NCBI RefSeq assembly: GCF_019837165.1
Contig: NZ_JAGYHC010000001.1
Span: 1,984,001 to 2,048,000, forward strand
Length of the DNA stretch: 64,000 nt
From: Virgibacillus sp. NKC19-3
GTDB lineage: Bacteria > Bacillota > Bacilli > Bacillales > Amphibacillaceae
Reading direction: 5' to 3'
The first letter of the stretch is position 1; every line of letters starts with the position of its first letter. Under the pieces are notes generated by a model. That model did not search any database and was not told the DNA's origin. It worked only from the letters and a program-made list of their open reading frames with translations. Below are positions 50,971-59,055 of the stretch, piece after piece. A program made the position numbers and the translations under genes.

Positions 50971-51717
50971 TTGCAACGATACTTTATTCCTTCTGCAGAT
51001 TGGCATATGACTGAAGTTACCATAAGAGGTGATGATGCCCATCATATAAGCCGTGTGATGCGCTGTAGGGAGGGAGACAAAATCATTTGTAATCACCCGG
51101 ATGGAATGGCTGCGATTTGTAAGATTATCTCTATCGAACAAAATATTCAAGCAATTGTTCAAGAATGGTTGAATGAAACAGTTGAACTTCCCATTACTGT
51201 AACTATTGCTCAAGGATTGCCCAAAGGTGATAAATTTGATCTTATACTACAAAAGGGAACAGAACTTGGCGCGCATTCATTTATTCCTTTTCAAGCGAAT
51301 CGTTCCATTGTTATATGGGATGAGAAAAAGGCAATTAAGAAGATGAATCGTTTCAGAAAAATTGTGAAAGAGGCAAGTGAACAAAGCCACCGAAATCAGA
51401 TCCCTGAGGTTCATTCACCCGTGACGCTTCCTGCTTTAATCGAGGAAAGTGCTGCTTATGATGTAAAGATTTTCCCATATGAAGAAGAAGCAAAAGTAGG
51501 CAACCATCAAAAATTTGGGAGCATCATGAAAAGAATAGAACCCAATCAGCGTTTATTTATCTGTATTGGCCCTGAAGGTGGTTTTTCTAAAGAAGAAGCG
51601 GAACATCTAAAAGAAAACGGATTCCACTCGGTTCGATTGGGTCCACGAATACTACGAACAGAAACGGCAGCTTTATATATGCTGTCATGTATTTCCTATC
51701 AATTGGAAGAATTATAG
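50971..51717 (+). CDS. rsmE: 16S rRNA m3U1498 methyltransferase RsmE
   Basis: A SPOUT methyltransferase modifying U1498 of 16S rRNA. Seen: 248 residues; [54 protein letters not shown] and [14 protein letters not shown], the knotted SAM site. I chose TTG at 50971 after GTAGGTG because relatives start MQRYF; a GTG at 50962 is within that site. In B. subtilis mtaB follows; here deoC does. Confidence 0.94.
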   Translation: MQRYFIPSADWHMTEVTIRGDDAHHISRVMRCREGDKIICNHPDGMAAICKIISIEQNIQAIVQEWLNETVELPITVTIAQGLPKGDKFDLILQKGTELGAHSFIPFQANRSIVIWDEKKAIKKMNRFRKIVKEASEQSHRNQIPEVHSPVTLPALIEESAAYDVKIFPYEEEAKVGNHQKFGSIMKRIEPNQRLFICIGPEGGFSKEEAEHLKENGFHSVRLGPRILRTETAALYMLSCISYQLEEL

Positions 51718-51751
51718 CGTACTTTACTCCTATTCAGAGAGGAAGTTAATA

Positions 51752-52405
51752 ATGAATAAAGAATTAGCTAAGTATATTGATCACACTGCATTGAAGCCGG
51801 ATACGACAAAAGAAGCAATCCAACAAATTGTCGACGAAGCAATATCCTACGAATTTGCTTCGGTTTGCGTGAATCCATATTGGGTGCCCTATTGTTATGA
51901 CCGTTTAAAGGATACATCCGTAAATGTTTGTACGGTTATCGGGTTCCCATTAGGTGCAACCTCTACAGCGGCAAAAGTTTTTGAAACAGAGCAAGCTATT
52001 AAAGATGGAGCAGCAGAAGTGGATATGGTTATCAATGTTGGAGAATTAAAATCTGAAAATGACGAAGCAGTAAAGAATGATATAAAAGCAATTGTTAACG
52101 CAGCTAAAGGTAGAGCATTGACAAAGGTTATAATTGAAACATCATTACTGACCAACGAGGAAAAAGTCCGAGCATGTCAATTAGCAAAAGAGGCAGGGGC
52201 TGATTTTGTAAAAACATCAACCGGATTTTCTGGTGGAGGCGCAACAGTGGAAGATGTTACGCTAATGCGTCAAACAGTAGGTAATGAAATGGGGGTAAAA
52301 GCGTCCGGAGGTGTCCGTGACAATAAATCGGCAGTTGAAATGGTTGATGCCGGAGCAACCAGAATAGGAGCAAGTTCCAGTGTTGATGTAATCCAAGAAA
52401 ATTAA
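51752..52405 (+). CDS. deoC: Deoxyribose-phosphate aldolase
   Basis: Splits 2-deoxyribose 5-phosphate into glyceraldehyde 3-phosphate and acetaldehyde in nucleoside breakdown. Seen: 217 residues; [34 protein letters not shown] with a lysine, the Schiff-base lysine in [14 protein letters not shown], and [12 protein letters not shown] follows AGAGGAAG. It stands alone here, without deoxynucleoside phosphorylase or transporter genes beside it, so it is not part of a dra-nupC-pdp type operon. Confidence 0.95.
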   Translation: MNKELAKYIDHTALKPDTTKEAIQQIVDEAISYEFASVCVNPYWVPYCYDRLKDTSVNVCTVIGFPLGATSTAAKVFETEQAIKDGAAEVDMVINVGELKSENDEAVKNDIKAIVNAAKGRALTKVIIETSLLTNEEKVRACQLAKEAGADFVKTSTGFSGGGATVEDVTLMRQTVGNEMGVKASGGVRDNKSAVEMVDAGATRIGASSSVDVIQEN

Positions 52406-52487
52406 AATTATGGCAGGTTGACGAAAGGAAATATTTCCTAAATTGTAATGAAGAATCTATTTTTTGGTTAAAGAGAATAATAACTAG

Positions 52488-52516
52488 TTGACCTATAATC
52501 CGGAATATATTATACT
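52488..52516 (+). promoter_or_regulatory. Sigma-A promoter of rpsU-yqeY
   Basis: TTGACC (52488-52493), 17 bases, TATACT (52511-52516). A strong match. The predicted start (near 52523) lies within the left arm of a perfect inverted repeat. Confidence 0.8.
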
Positions 52517-52517
52517 T

Positions 52518-52554
52518 TATAAAGACATATGGAAATTATACATATGTCTTTATA
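52518..52554 (+). promoter_or_regulatory. Perfect inverted repeat at the start of the rpsU leader
   Basis: TATAAAGACATATG (52518-52531) and CATATGTCTTTATA (52541-52554) are exact reverse complements over a 9-base loop. It lies directly after the -10 box, 35 bases before the rpsU start. As RNA it would form a stable 5' hairpin; as DNA it could be an operator. No T tract follows, so it is not a plain terminator. Confidence 0.7.
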
Positions 52555-52589
52555 ATCCTGTTTTGTGCTTTGGAGGGAGGGAAATTAGC

Positions 52590-52766
52590 ATGTCAAATAC
52601 AACTCGCGTCCGTAAAAACGAGTCTCTTGAGGATGCTCTTCGTCGCTTCAAGCGTAGCGTATCAAAAAGTGGTACACTGCAAGAATATCGTAAACGTGAA
52701 CATTATGAAAAGCCTAGTGTTCGTCGTAAAAAGAAATCTGAAGCTGCAAGAAAGCGCAAATATTAA
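52590..52766 (+). CDS. rpsU: 30S ribosomal protein S21
   Basis: A 58-residue basic protein of the small subunit. Seen: [21 protein letters not shown] and the arginine/lysine-rich C terminus ([17 protein letters not shown]). ATG at 52590 follows GGAGGGAGGG. The gene for YqeY follows 15 bases on. Confidence 0.97.
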   Translation: MSNTTRVRKNESLEDALRRFKRSVSKSGTLQEYRKREHYEKPSVRRKKKSEAARKRKY

Positions 52767-52781
52767 AAGAGGTTGGGGAGC

Positions 52782-53228
52782 ATGAGACTACTTGAACAGC
52801 TGAATCAAGATATGAAGCAAGCAATGAAGGACAAAGACAAAGAAAAACTAGGTGTTATTCGCATGATAAAAGCTTCATTACAAAATGAATTGATAAATCT
52901 TGGTAAAGAAAATCTTTCGGAAGATGAAGAGTTAACCATCCTATCCAGAGAGTTGAAACAAAGAAAAGATTCCCTCCAAGAATTTAAATCAGCTGGACGC
53001 CATGATCTTGTTGAAAAACTTGACGATGAAGTCAATATTTTGCAGGAATATATGCCCAAGCAGCTAACAGATGATGAGCTGAAGGTAATTGTACAACAGG
53101 CAATTCAAGAAGTTAATGCAACATCCAAAAAAGATATGGGTAAAGTGATGAGTGCAATAATGCCTAAGGTTAAAGGCAGGGCAGACGGTGCTCAAATAAA
53201 TAAACTTGTACAGAGACAATTAAGTTGA
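52782..53228 (+). CDS. yqeY: GatB/YqeY domain protein
   Basis: A 148-residue stand-alone YqeY protein, related to the tail domain of GatB, which binds tRNA in the amidotransferase. Seen: [34 protein letters not shown] split in two blocks, and [24 protein letters not shown] at 52782 follows GAGGTTGGGGAG. Its exact role is unknown. The pair rpsU-yqeY is conserved in Firmicutes. Confidence 0.94.
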   Translation: MRLLEQLNQDMKQAMKDKDKEKLGVIRMIKASLQNELINLGKENLSEDEELTILSRELKQRKDSLQEFKSAGRHDLVEKLDDEVNILQEYMPKQLTDDELKVIVQQAIQEVNATSKKDMGKVMSAIMPKVKGRADGAQINKLVQRQLS

Positions 53229-53236
53229 TTAAATAG

Positions 53237-53272
53237 AGGTTCTTGTCATATATATTTGACAAGAACCTTTTT
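53237..53272 (+). terminator. Terminator after yqeY
   Basis: AGGTTCTTGTCA (53237-53248) pairs with TGACAAGAACCT (53257-53268), followed by TTTT. Confidence 0.88.
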
Positions 53273-53396
53273 AGTCAGTTAAAAACTATAACTACTTTTT
53301 TAACTTCCTAGCGCTACTAGGTTATTGCCAAGTTTTTACTAACAGTATCACCTTTGGGGTTGTTTATGATATTATTTAATTAGATTGTATATAAAA

Positions 53397-53422
53397 TGAA
53401 ACCAATTTCCATGATTTTCGTA
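53397..53422 (+). promoter_or_regulatory. Sigma-W promoter of the nfeD-floA-yqfB operon
   Basis: TGAAAC (53397-53402), exactly 16 bases, CGTA (53419-53422): the consensus for the ECF factor sigma-W. In B. subtilis the homologous yqeZ-yqfA-yqfB operon is a known sigma-W target induced by envelope stress. The match implies that this organism has a sigma-W-like factor. Confidence 0.88.
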
Positions 53423-53457
53423 TATGAGGTAGGCACCAAAAGAGGGAGGTGAAAATA

Positions 53458-54789
53458 TTGCCAGGCAAGAAACGTTCCATATACATAATTTTATTGTTTT
53501 CACTCTTTTTGACAGTAGTAGCGAATGTAGGTCAACCTGTTAAAGCGGAAGAGAATGGTGCTGGAAAATTGGTTCATATTATACCAATCGAAAATGAAGT
53601 AGAACGTGGTCTGGAAGCTTTTTTAACCCGAGCAACCCAAGAAGCTATTGATGAGGGTGCCGATCATATCGTTTTTGAAATTAATACACCAGGCGGACGG
53701 GTGGATGCTGCAGGAGAAATTGCCGGGTTACTTCAAAATTTAGATATTCCAACAACTTCTTTTATTGTTAACCAAGCATTATCAGCAGGATCATATATCG
53801 CACTAAACACGGATAATATTTATATGGAGTCACAAGCAACAATGGGAGCTAGTGGTATTATTACGCAAGACGGAAATGCTGCTGATCAGAAAGCGCAATC
53901 TGCATGGCTTGCTTCCATGAGAAGTGCTGCGGAATCTAAAGGAAGAGATCCGCTCTATGCGCAAGCGATGGCAGACCCTAGTATAGATCTTGCTGAATAT
54001 GGTGCTCCTGAAGGACAATATTTAACGCTTGATCCTCATTCAGCAGTAGAGGTCGAGTACGCACAGGGTATTGTAAATAATCGAGCCGAAGTGTTGCATG
54101 AGCTTGGTTTATCGAATGCAACTGTTGTTGAAGCAGAAACAGCGCTTGCAGAGGATGTTGCCAGATTTTTAACAAATCCTGTTGTAATCCCAATTTTGCT
54201 GTCTGTAGCCAGTCTTGGTTTAATTCTGGAATTATTTTCACCGGGTTTCGGTATACCTGGTGTGGTGGGAATTGTGTCATTATTGTTATTCTTCTATGGT
54301 CATTTTATAGCTGGGTTAGCGGGGACAGAAGCTATAGCTCTACTTATTATAGGAATCGTTTTAATCATTGCTGAGTTCTTTGTGCCTGGTGGAATTGTCG
54401 GTGTTCTCGGCGCTTTAGCAGTGGTAGGGTCATTGTTGATGTCCGGTTACGATTTAGGGCATATGTCGATGAGTATAGGAATTGCTTTTTTGGTAGCAGT
54501 CTTAGCTGCTGTTATTCTATTTAGAAGGATTGGCATGGATAAAGGCCTCTTTCGCCATATTATATTAAAGGACCAAACAACAACGGAACAAGGTTATGTT
54601 TCATCCCGTAATCGTTTGGAATTAATCGGTTTGGAAGGTATTGCAGTAACTCCCTTGCGGCCCTCTGGGGCAGGAGTGTTTAATGATGAGCGATTGGATG
54701 TGTTATCAGAGGGATCATTCATCGACAAAGGTAAGCGGATAAAAATTGTGAAAGTAGAAGGAGTTCGAATTGTCGTTCGAGAATTATAA
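53458..54789 (+). CDS. NfeD family membrane protease-like protein (YqeZ)
   Basis: A 443-residue member of the long NfeD family, partner of flotillins. Seen: a signal peptide (about 1-28, ending near KAEEN), a ClpP-like serine protease domain (NTPGGRVDAA, active serine in SAGSYIALN), about five membrane helices (about 240-355) and a C-terminal OB domain (GLEGIAVTPLRPSG, GVRIVVREL). I chose TTG at 53458 after GGGAGGTG; a GTG at 53449 overlaps that site. It heads the sigma-W operon and likely acts with FloA. Confidence 0.9.
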   Translation: MPGKKRSIYIILLFSLFLTVVANVGQPVKAEENGAGKLVHIIPIENEVERGLEAFLTRATQEAIDEGADHIVFEINTPGGRVDAAGEIAGLLQNLDIPTTSFIVNQALSAGSYIALNTDNIYMESQATMGASGIITQDGNAADQKAQSAWLASMRSAAESKGRDPLYAQAMADPSIDLAEYGAPEGQYLTLDPHSAVEVEYAQGIVNNRAEVLHELGLSNATVVEAETALAEDVARFLTNPVVIPILLSVASLGLILELFSPGFGIPGVVGIVSLLLFFYGHFIAGLAGTEAIALLIIGIVLIIAEFFVPGGIVGVLGALAVVGSLLMSGYDLGHMSMSIGIAFLVAVLAAVILFRRIGMDKGLFRHIILKDQTTTEQGYVSSRNRLELIGLEGIAVTPLRPSGAGVFNDERLDVLSEGSFIDKGKRIKIVKVEGVRIVVREL

Positions 54790-54830
54790 CAAAGTGAAGA
54801 AATTTATATAAAACAGGGAGGAATTTTAGC

Positions 54831-55826
54831 ATGGAAATATCACAACTGATGCCGATTATTATAATCGCGCTAATCTTGATTGCTATAGCCATTTTGTTTA
54901 CGTTTATTCCGGTAATGCTATGGATAAGTGCACTAGCAGCTGGAGTTAAGGTAGGAATCTTTACATTAATTGGAATGCGCTTACGTCGAGTTGTGCCCAA
55001 TAGAGTAATTAATCCTTTAATTAAGGCGCATAAAGCAGGATTAAACGTGCAAACCAACCAGCTTGAGAGTCACTACTTGGCTGGTGGTAATGTAGATAGA
55101 GTGGTAAATGCACTTATCGCAGCACATAGGGCCAATATTGAATTACCTTTTGAGCGTGGCGCCGCTATTGATTTAGCAGGTCGTGATGTACTTGAAGCGG
55201 TGCAAATGAGTGTTAACCCAGAAGTAATTGAAACTCCATTTATTGCAGGTATTGCAATGGATGGAATCGAAGTAAAAGCAAAAGCAAGAATTACGGTTCG
55301 TGCTAACATTGATCGTTTAGTTGGTGGTGCAGGAGAAGAAACCATTATTGCACGTGTTGGTGAAGGTGTTGTAAGTACAATTGGTAGTTCAGATGCACAT
55401 ACGAAAGTATTAGAAAATCCAGATTCAATTTCACAGACCGTATTAGCGAAAGGACTCGACTCAGGTACTGCTTTTGAAATTCTATCGATTGATATTGCTG
55501 ATGTTGACATTGGTAAAAACATTGGTGCTATCTTACAAACAGATCAAGCTGAGGCAGATAAAAACATCGCACAAGCGAAAGCCGAAGAGCGTCGCGCAAT
55601 GGCCGTTGCACAAGAACAAGAAATGGTTGCACGAGTTCAAGAAATGCGTGCGAAAGTTGTGGAAGCTGAAGCAGATGTTCCACTTGCACTTGCAGAAGCC
55701 CTGCGTTCAGGTAATTTAGGAGTAATGGATTATATGAGTTATAAAAATATTGATGCCGATACAGATATGCGTGACTCTATCGGTAAATTGACAGAAGAAG
55801 ATAATGATGATAATAACCCGAAATAA
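54831..55826 (+). CDS. floA: Flotillin-like protein FloA
   Basis: A membrane scaffold protein of functional microdomains. Seen: 331 residues; an N-terminal membrane segment (about 8-48), a PHB-type domain ([18 protein letters not shown]-like [20 protein letters not shown]), an alanine/glutamate-rich helical part ([26 protein letters not shown] split) and an acidic end. Start at ATG after CAGGGAGG. It follows nfeD by 41 bases. Confidence 0.96.
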   Translation: MEISQLMPIIIIALILIAIAILFTFIPVMLWISALAAGVKVGIFTLIGMRLRRVVPNRVINPLIKAHKAGLNVQTNQLESHYLAGGNVDRVVNALIAAHRANIELPFERGAAIDLAGRDVLEAVQMSVNPEVIETPFIAGIAMDGIEVKAKARITVRANIDRLVGGAGEETIIARVGEGVVSTIGSSDAHTKVLENPDSISQTVLAKGLDSGTAFEILSIDIADVDIGKNIGAILQTDQAEADKNIAQAKAEERRAMAVAQEQEMVARVQEMRAKVVEAEADVPLALAEALRSGNLGVMDYMSYKNIDADTDMRDSIGKLTEEDNDDNNPK

Positions 55827-55856
55827 GCTAATCCGAGTCAGTGAAGGAGGGTTATT

Positions 55857-56360
55857 GTGGGATCGCTTATAGAATTGATTATGGATAACCTGTTTATTGT
55901 TGTTATTATTATTGCTGGAATAATCGGTTTTTTTAGAAATAGTTCTGCGGAACAAGAACAGGATAGAAGGCAAACGAATAGACCCAGACCAACGTCAACT
56001 TCGGCTCCTTCTGGTGGAGATAATCAGCCACAACAAAGAAGGGCTCATGAGGCCCCATCCAATCAGCCAGCTCCTGCTTCTATTGAAGAACAGCAAAGTG
56101 AACAATTGGGACGTTTGGCCAACCAACTGCAAACTGAAACAAAGGATGCCATGGAAAAACTCCCACATGACGCGATTATTGGAAACACGTTACGCGAGCC
56201 TAACAAGAACAGTTCCGTGGAGAAAGAAGCTTTAAAAAAGCAGATTAAAGGTAATTTAGGAAAAACCGGATTGGTAAATGGCATTATTATGTCTGAAGTT
56301 TTAGGTTCGCCTAGAGCTAGGAAACCATACCAAGTGAATCATGTAAAACGAAATAAATAA
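55857..56360 (+). CDS. YqfB-type protein with a membrane anchor and disordered middle
   Basis: A 167-residue protein that I recognise only by position, third in the nfeD-floA-yqfB sigma-W operon. Seen: one N-terminal membrane helix (about 3-24, LIELIMDNLFIVVIIIAGIIGFF), a Gln/Pro/Arg-rich, probably disordered stretch (about 25-85), and a C-terminal half with charged helices (EALKKQIKGNLGKTGLVNGIIMSEVLGSPRARKPY split) that may be the functional part. GTG start after GGAGGG. Function unknown. Confidence 0.75.
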   Translation: MGSLIELIMDNLFIVVIIIAGIIGFFRNSSAEQEQDRRQTNRPRPTSTSAPSGGDNQPQQRRAHEAPSNQPAPASIEEQQSEQLGRLANQLQTETKDAMEKLPHDAIIGNTLREPNKNSSVEKEALKKQIKGNLGKTGLVNGIIMSEVLGSPRARKPYQVNHVKRNK

Positions 56361-56370
56361 AGACTATTCA

Positions 56371-56425
56371 AGAGTCATTAACAAGCTAGGTTGTATGTAC
56401 CTGTCCTTGTTGATGGCTCTTTTTG
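56371..56425 (+). terminator. Terminator of the sigma-W operon
   Basis: AGAGTCATTAACAAG (56371-56385) pairs with CTTGTTGATGGCTCT (56406-56420) with two wobbles, followed by TTTTTG. Confidence 0.85.
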
Positions 56426-56486
56426 CTTTATTGTTCTTATCTTTTCATCTCCGTCATAAATATGGTTATGAGAGGGGGATGCACTA

Positions 56487-56768
56487 GTGAAAAAATGGCA
56501 GCAGCATATCCGTCCTTGGTTAGTGAAATATCTTGCACTTCCTTCTGATGTGATGCTTGAATTACCCCGAATAACGATAATCGGACAAATTCATGTCTAT
56601 ATTGAAAACCACCAGGGATTAGAAACATATTCTGATACGGAACTTAAATTAAAAACAAATAAAGGATTTATTCGAATTACAGGATCTGCCTTTGTATTAA
56701 AAATGATGCTACCCGAGGAAATTTTATTGGAAGGTACAATTTCAGACGTAACATTTATTCCTGATTAA
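56487..56768 (+). CDS. yqfC: Sporulation protein YqfC
   Basis: A 93-residue protein of the YabP/YqfC family, made in the mother cell in B. subtilis. Seen: LPSDVMLELPRITIIGQIHVYIENH, LKLKTNKGFIRITGSAFVLK and LPEEILLEGTISDVTFIPD. GTG start after GAGGGGGATG. It pairs with yqfD. Function in sporulation is known only in outline. Confidence 0.93.
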   Translation: MKKWQQHIRPWLVKYLALPSDVMLELPRITIIGQIHVYIENHQGLETYSDTELKLKTNKGFIRITGSAFVLKMMLPEEILLEGTISDVTFIPD

Positions 56769-56793
56769 TATTTGTTGATTGAAGGAGGACGAA

Positions 56794-58026
56794 ATGAGGT
56801 ATAAACAAGGGGCACTTATGACAGGATATGTAACGATTTTAATTAAAGGGGACAGGCCGGAGTTATTTTTTCAAAAATGTATGCGACAAGGTATTCTTGT
56901 ATGGAATATAAAAAAAACAGCGGATGATGCATGTATCGGGAGTGTTAGACTACATGATGTAAAAGAGCTAAAAACAATAAAAAGGAAAACAAATCATAAA
57001 TTAACCTTTATAGATAAAAAAGGATGCCCTTTTCTTATAAAACGGTTTACGAAAAAAAGACAACTTATGCTTGGGTTGGTGATAAGCGTAATGCTCATCA
57101 TATTCTTATCGAATATCATCTGGGAGGTTCAGATCACTGGTGTTCCAACGGAAGTTGAAGAAAAAATCAGTAAACAGTTAGATGAGTATGGCGTTCATTC
57201 CGGGGCATGGATTTTTACATTGGATGAGCCTACTGCTATTCAAGATCAATTAATAAAAGATGTGCCTGAACTGTTATGGGTTGGTGTAGAACAAAAGGGG
57301 ACAACCTTTTACCTTGAAGGTGTTGAAAAGTCAGTTGTCGAGGAAAAAGAGTCTACGGGCCCGCAACATTTGGTTGCAACCAAAAAGGGTGTCATTAAAA
57401 ATATGTATGTCTCAGAAGGACTCCCCCGGGTTGCAGTTAATGACTACGTTGAGCCGGGGGATGTGCTAGTCTCTGGTATCATTAATGAAGAAAACGAGGA
57501 CAGTGAAGAAGGAGAAGAAGACAAGGAGAGACAATTGGACCTCGTAGCTGCTGATGGTGATATAACAGCAACTACTTGGTATGAGGTTTCCGTCAATGTT
57601 CCATTAGGGGGTGATTATGAAATGCTTAGTGGGAATCAAGAAAAGAAGTATTATATAAGCCTAGGAAACCTGCGATTCCCAATATGGGGACTTGGAAATC
57701 CAGACTATGAGGATATTCATAGAGAAACGAATGAGACTCCTATCCATTTTTTGAAATGGCAATTACCTGTCACATTTATAGATACCACTTTAAGCGAAAA
57801 GCTGTATCATAGTGTTGAAAGGACAAAAGAAGAAGCAATCAATACAGGTATAATGCAGGCGAAAAATGAGTTGCAATTACAGTTAGGGCCAGAGTCACAA
57901 ATCATCTCCGAGAAAGTTTTGCATGAAACAACCGAGCGTGGTAAAGTTAAATTAAACTTATATATTAGTGTAGAAGAAAATATTGCCAAAGCTGAACCAA
58001 TTGAACCTTTAAGTCAAGGAGATTGA
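56794..58026 (+). CDS. yqfD: Sporulation protein YqfD (SpoIV-type)
   Basis: A 410-residue membrane protein of sporulation. Seen: a cytoplasmic N-terminal part (about 1-85, including VTILIKGDRPELFFQKC), one membrane helix (about 92-112) and a large extracytoplasmic part with VQITGVPTEVEEKISKQL, VPELLWVGVEQKGTT and YVEPGDVLVSG. ATG at 56794 follows AAGGAGGACG; an in-frame start at 56779 is weaker. It overlaps the phoH ribosome binding site. Confidence 0.93.
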   Translation: MRYKQGALMTGYVTILIKGDRPELFFQKCMRQGILVWNIKKTADDACIGSVRLHDVKELKTIKRKTNHKLTFIDKKGCPFLIKRFTKKRQLMLGLVISVMLIIFLSNIIWEVQITGVPTEVEEKISKQLDEYGVHSGAWIFTLDEPTAIQDQLIKDVPELLWVGVEQKGTTFYLEGVEKSVVEEKESTGPQHLVATKKGVIKNMYVSEGLPRVAVNDYVEPGDVLVSGIINEENEDSEEGEEDKERQLDLVAADGDITATTWYEVSVNVPLGGDYEMLSGNQEKKYYISLGNLRFPIWGLGNPDYEDIHRETNETPIHFLKWQLPVTFIDTTLSEKLYHSVERTKEEAINTGIMQAKNELQLQLGPESQIISEKVLHETTERGKVKLNLYISVEENIAKAEPIEPLSQGD

Positions 58027-58028
58027 TT

Positions 58029-58997
58029 ATGTCGGAAAACCTTACAGTTATAGACTTACAATTAACAAGTTCAAGCGAAGCGTTAGCTTTGTTTGGAACC
58101 AATGATAAATATTTAAAACAATTGGAAGAAAAATTAAATGTTTCTATTGTAACGCGAGGGGAAAAAATTAGTGTTTCTGGATTAGATGAAGACATCTCAC
58201 TTGTGCAGGACGTTCTTTTAGCCTTATTATCCGTTATTAGGAAGGGGCTATCGATTTCGGAGCGGGATGTTATTTATGCAGTTGATTTGGCAAAATCTGG
58301 AAAAATAAAGCAATTTGAAACACTCTATGAAGATGAGATAACAAAGAATGTAAAAGGAAAGCCGATCCGGGTTAAAACATTAGGGCAAAAAGAATATGTT
58401 GCTAATATCAGAGCAAATGATCTTGTTTTTGGTATTGGGCCTGCAGGTACTGGTAAAACTTATTTAGCTGTTGTAATGGCCGTTCATGCGTTAAAAAATG
58501 GTCTGGTAAAAAAAATTATATTAACACGACCTGCGGTTGAAGCAGGAGAAAGTCTAGGGTTTTTACCTGGTGATCTAAAGGAGAAGGTAGATCCATATCT
58601 AAGACCATTATATGATGCATTACATGATGTACTTGGTGTGGAACATACCTTGCGTTTACTTGAAAGAGAGGTAATAGAAATCGCTCCACTAGCATATATG
58701 CGTGGACGAACCCTTGATGATGCTTTTGTTATATTGGATGAAGCACAGAATACAACACCAGAGCAAATTAAGATGTTCTTAACTCGTTTAGGGTTTGGAT
58801 CTAAAATGATTGTTACCGGTGACGTTACACAAATAGATTTACCACAAGGAGCGACATCAGGCCTTAAAGTTGCAAGTAATCTTTTGTCTTCTGTTAAAGG
58901 GATAGCCTTTATACACCTTGATCAGACAGATGTAGTTAGACATCCATTGGTACAACGAATTATCGATGCTTATGAAAAAAATAGTTCGCATTCTTAG
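58029..58997 (+). CDS. phoH: PhoH family ATPase / ribonuclease
   Basis: A PhoH-like P-loop ATPase, 322 residues. Seen: a KH-like N-terminal part (about 1-100), Walker A GPAGTGKTYLA, TRPAVEAGESLGFLPGDLKEK, Walker B FVILDEAQNT and TGDVTQIDLP. It sits in the phoH-pgpH-ybeY-dgkA-era cluster linked to ribosome maturation. ATG at 58029 follows AAGGAG. Its RNA target is unknown. Confidence 0.95.
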   Translation: MSENLTVIDLQLTSSSEALALFGTNDKYLKQLEEKLNVSIVTRGEKISVSGLDEDISLVQDVLLALLSVIRKGLSISERDVIYAVDLAKSGKIKQFETLYEDEITKNVKGKPIRVKTLGQKEYVANIRANDLVFGIGPAGTGKTYLAVVMAVHALKNGLVKKIILTRPAVEAGESLGFLPGDLKEKVDPYLRPLYDALHDVLGVEHTLRLLEREVIEIAPLAYMRGRTLDDAFVILDEAQNTTPEQIKMFLTRLGFGSKMIVTGDVTQIDLPQGATSGLKVASNLLSSVKGIAFIHLDQTDVVRHPLVQRIIDAYEKNSSHS

Positions 58998-59055
58998 GTA
59001 AGCTAATAAGATTAAATTATTTATTTCTAAACAATTCGTAATACGGGGTGAACAA

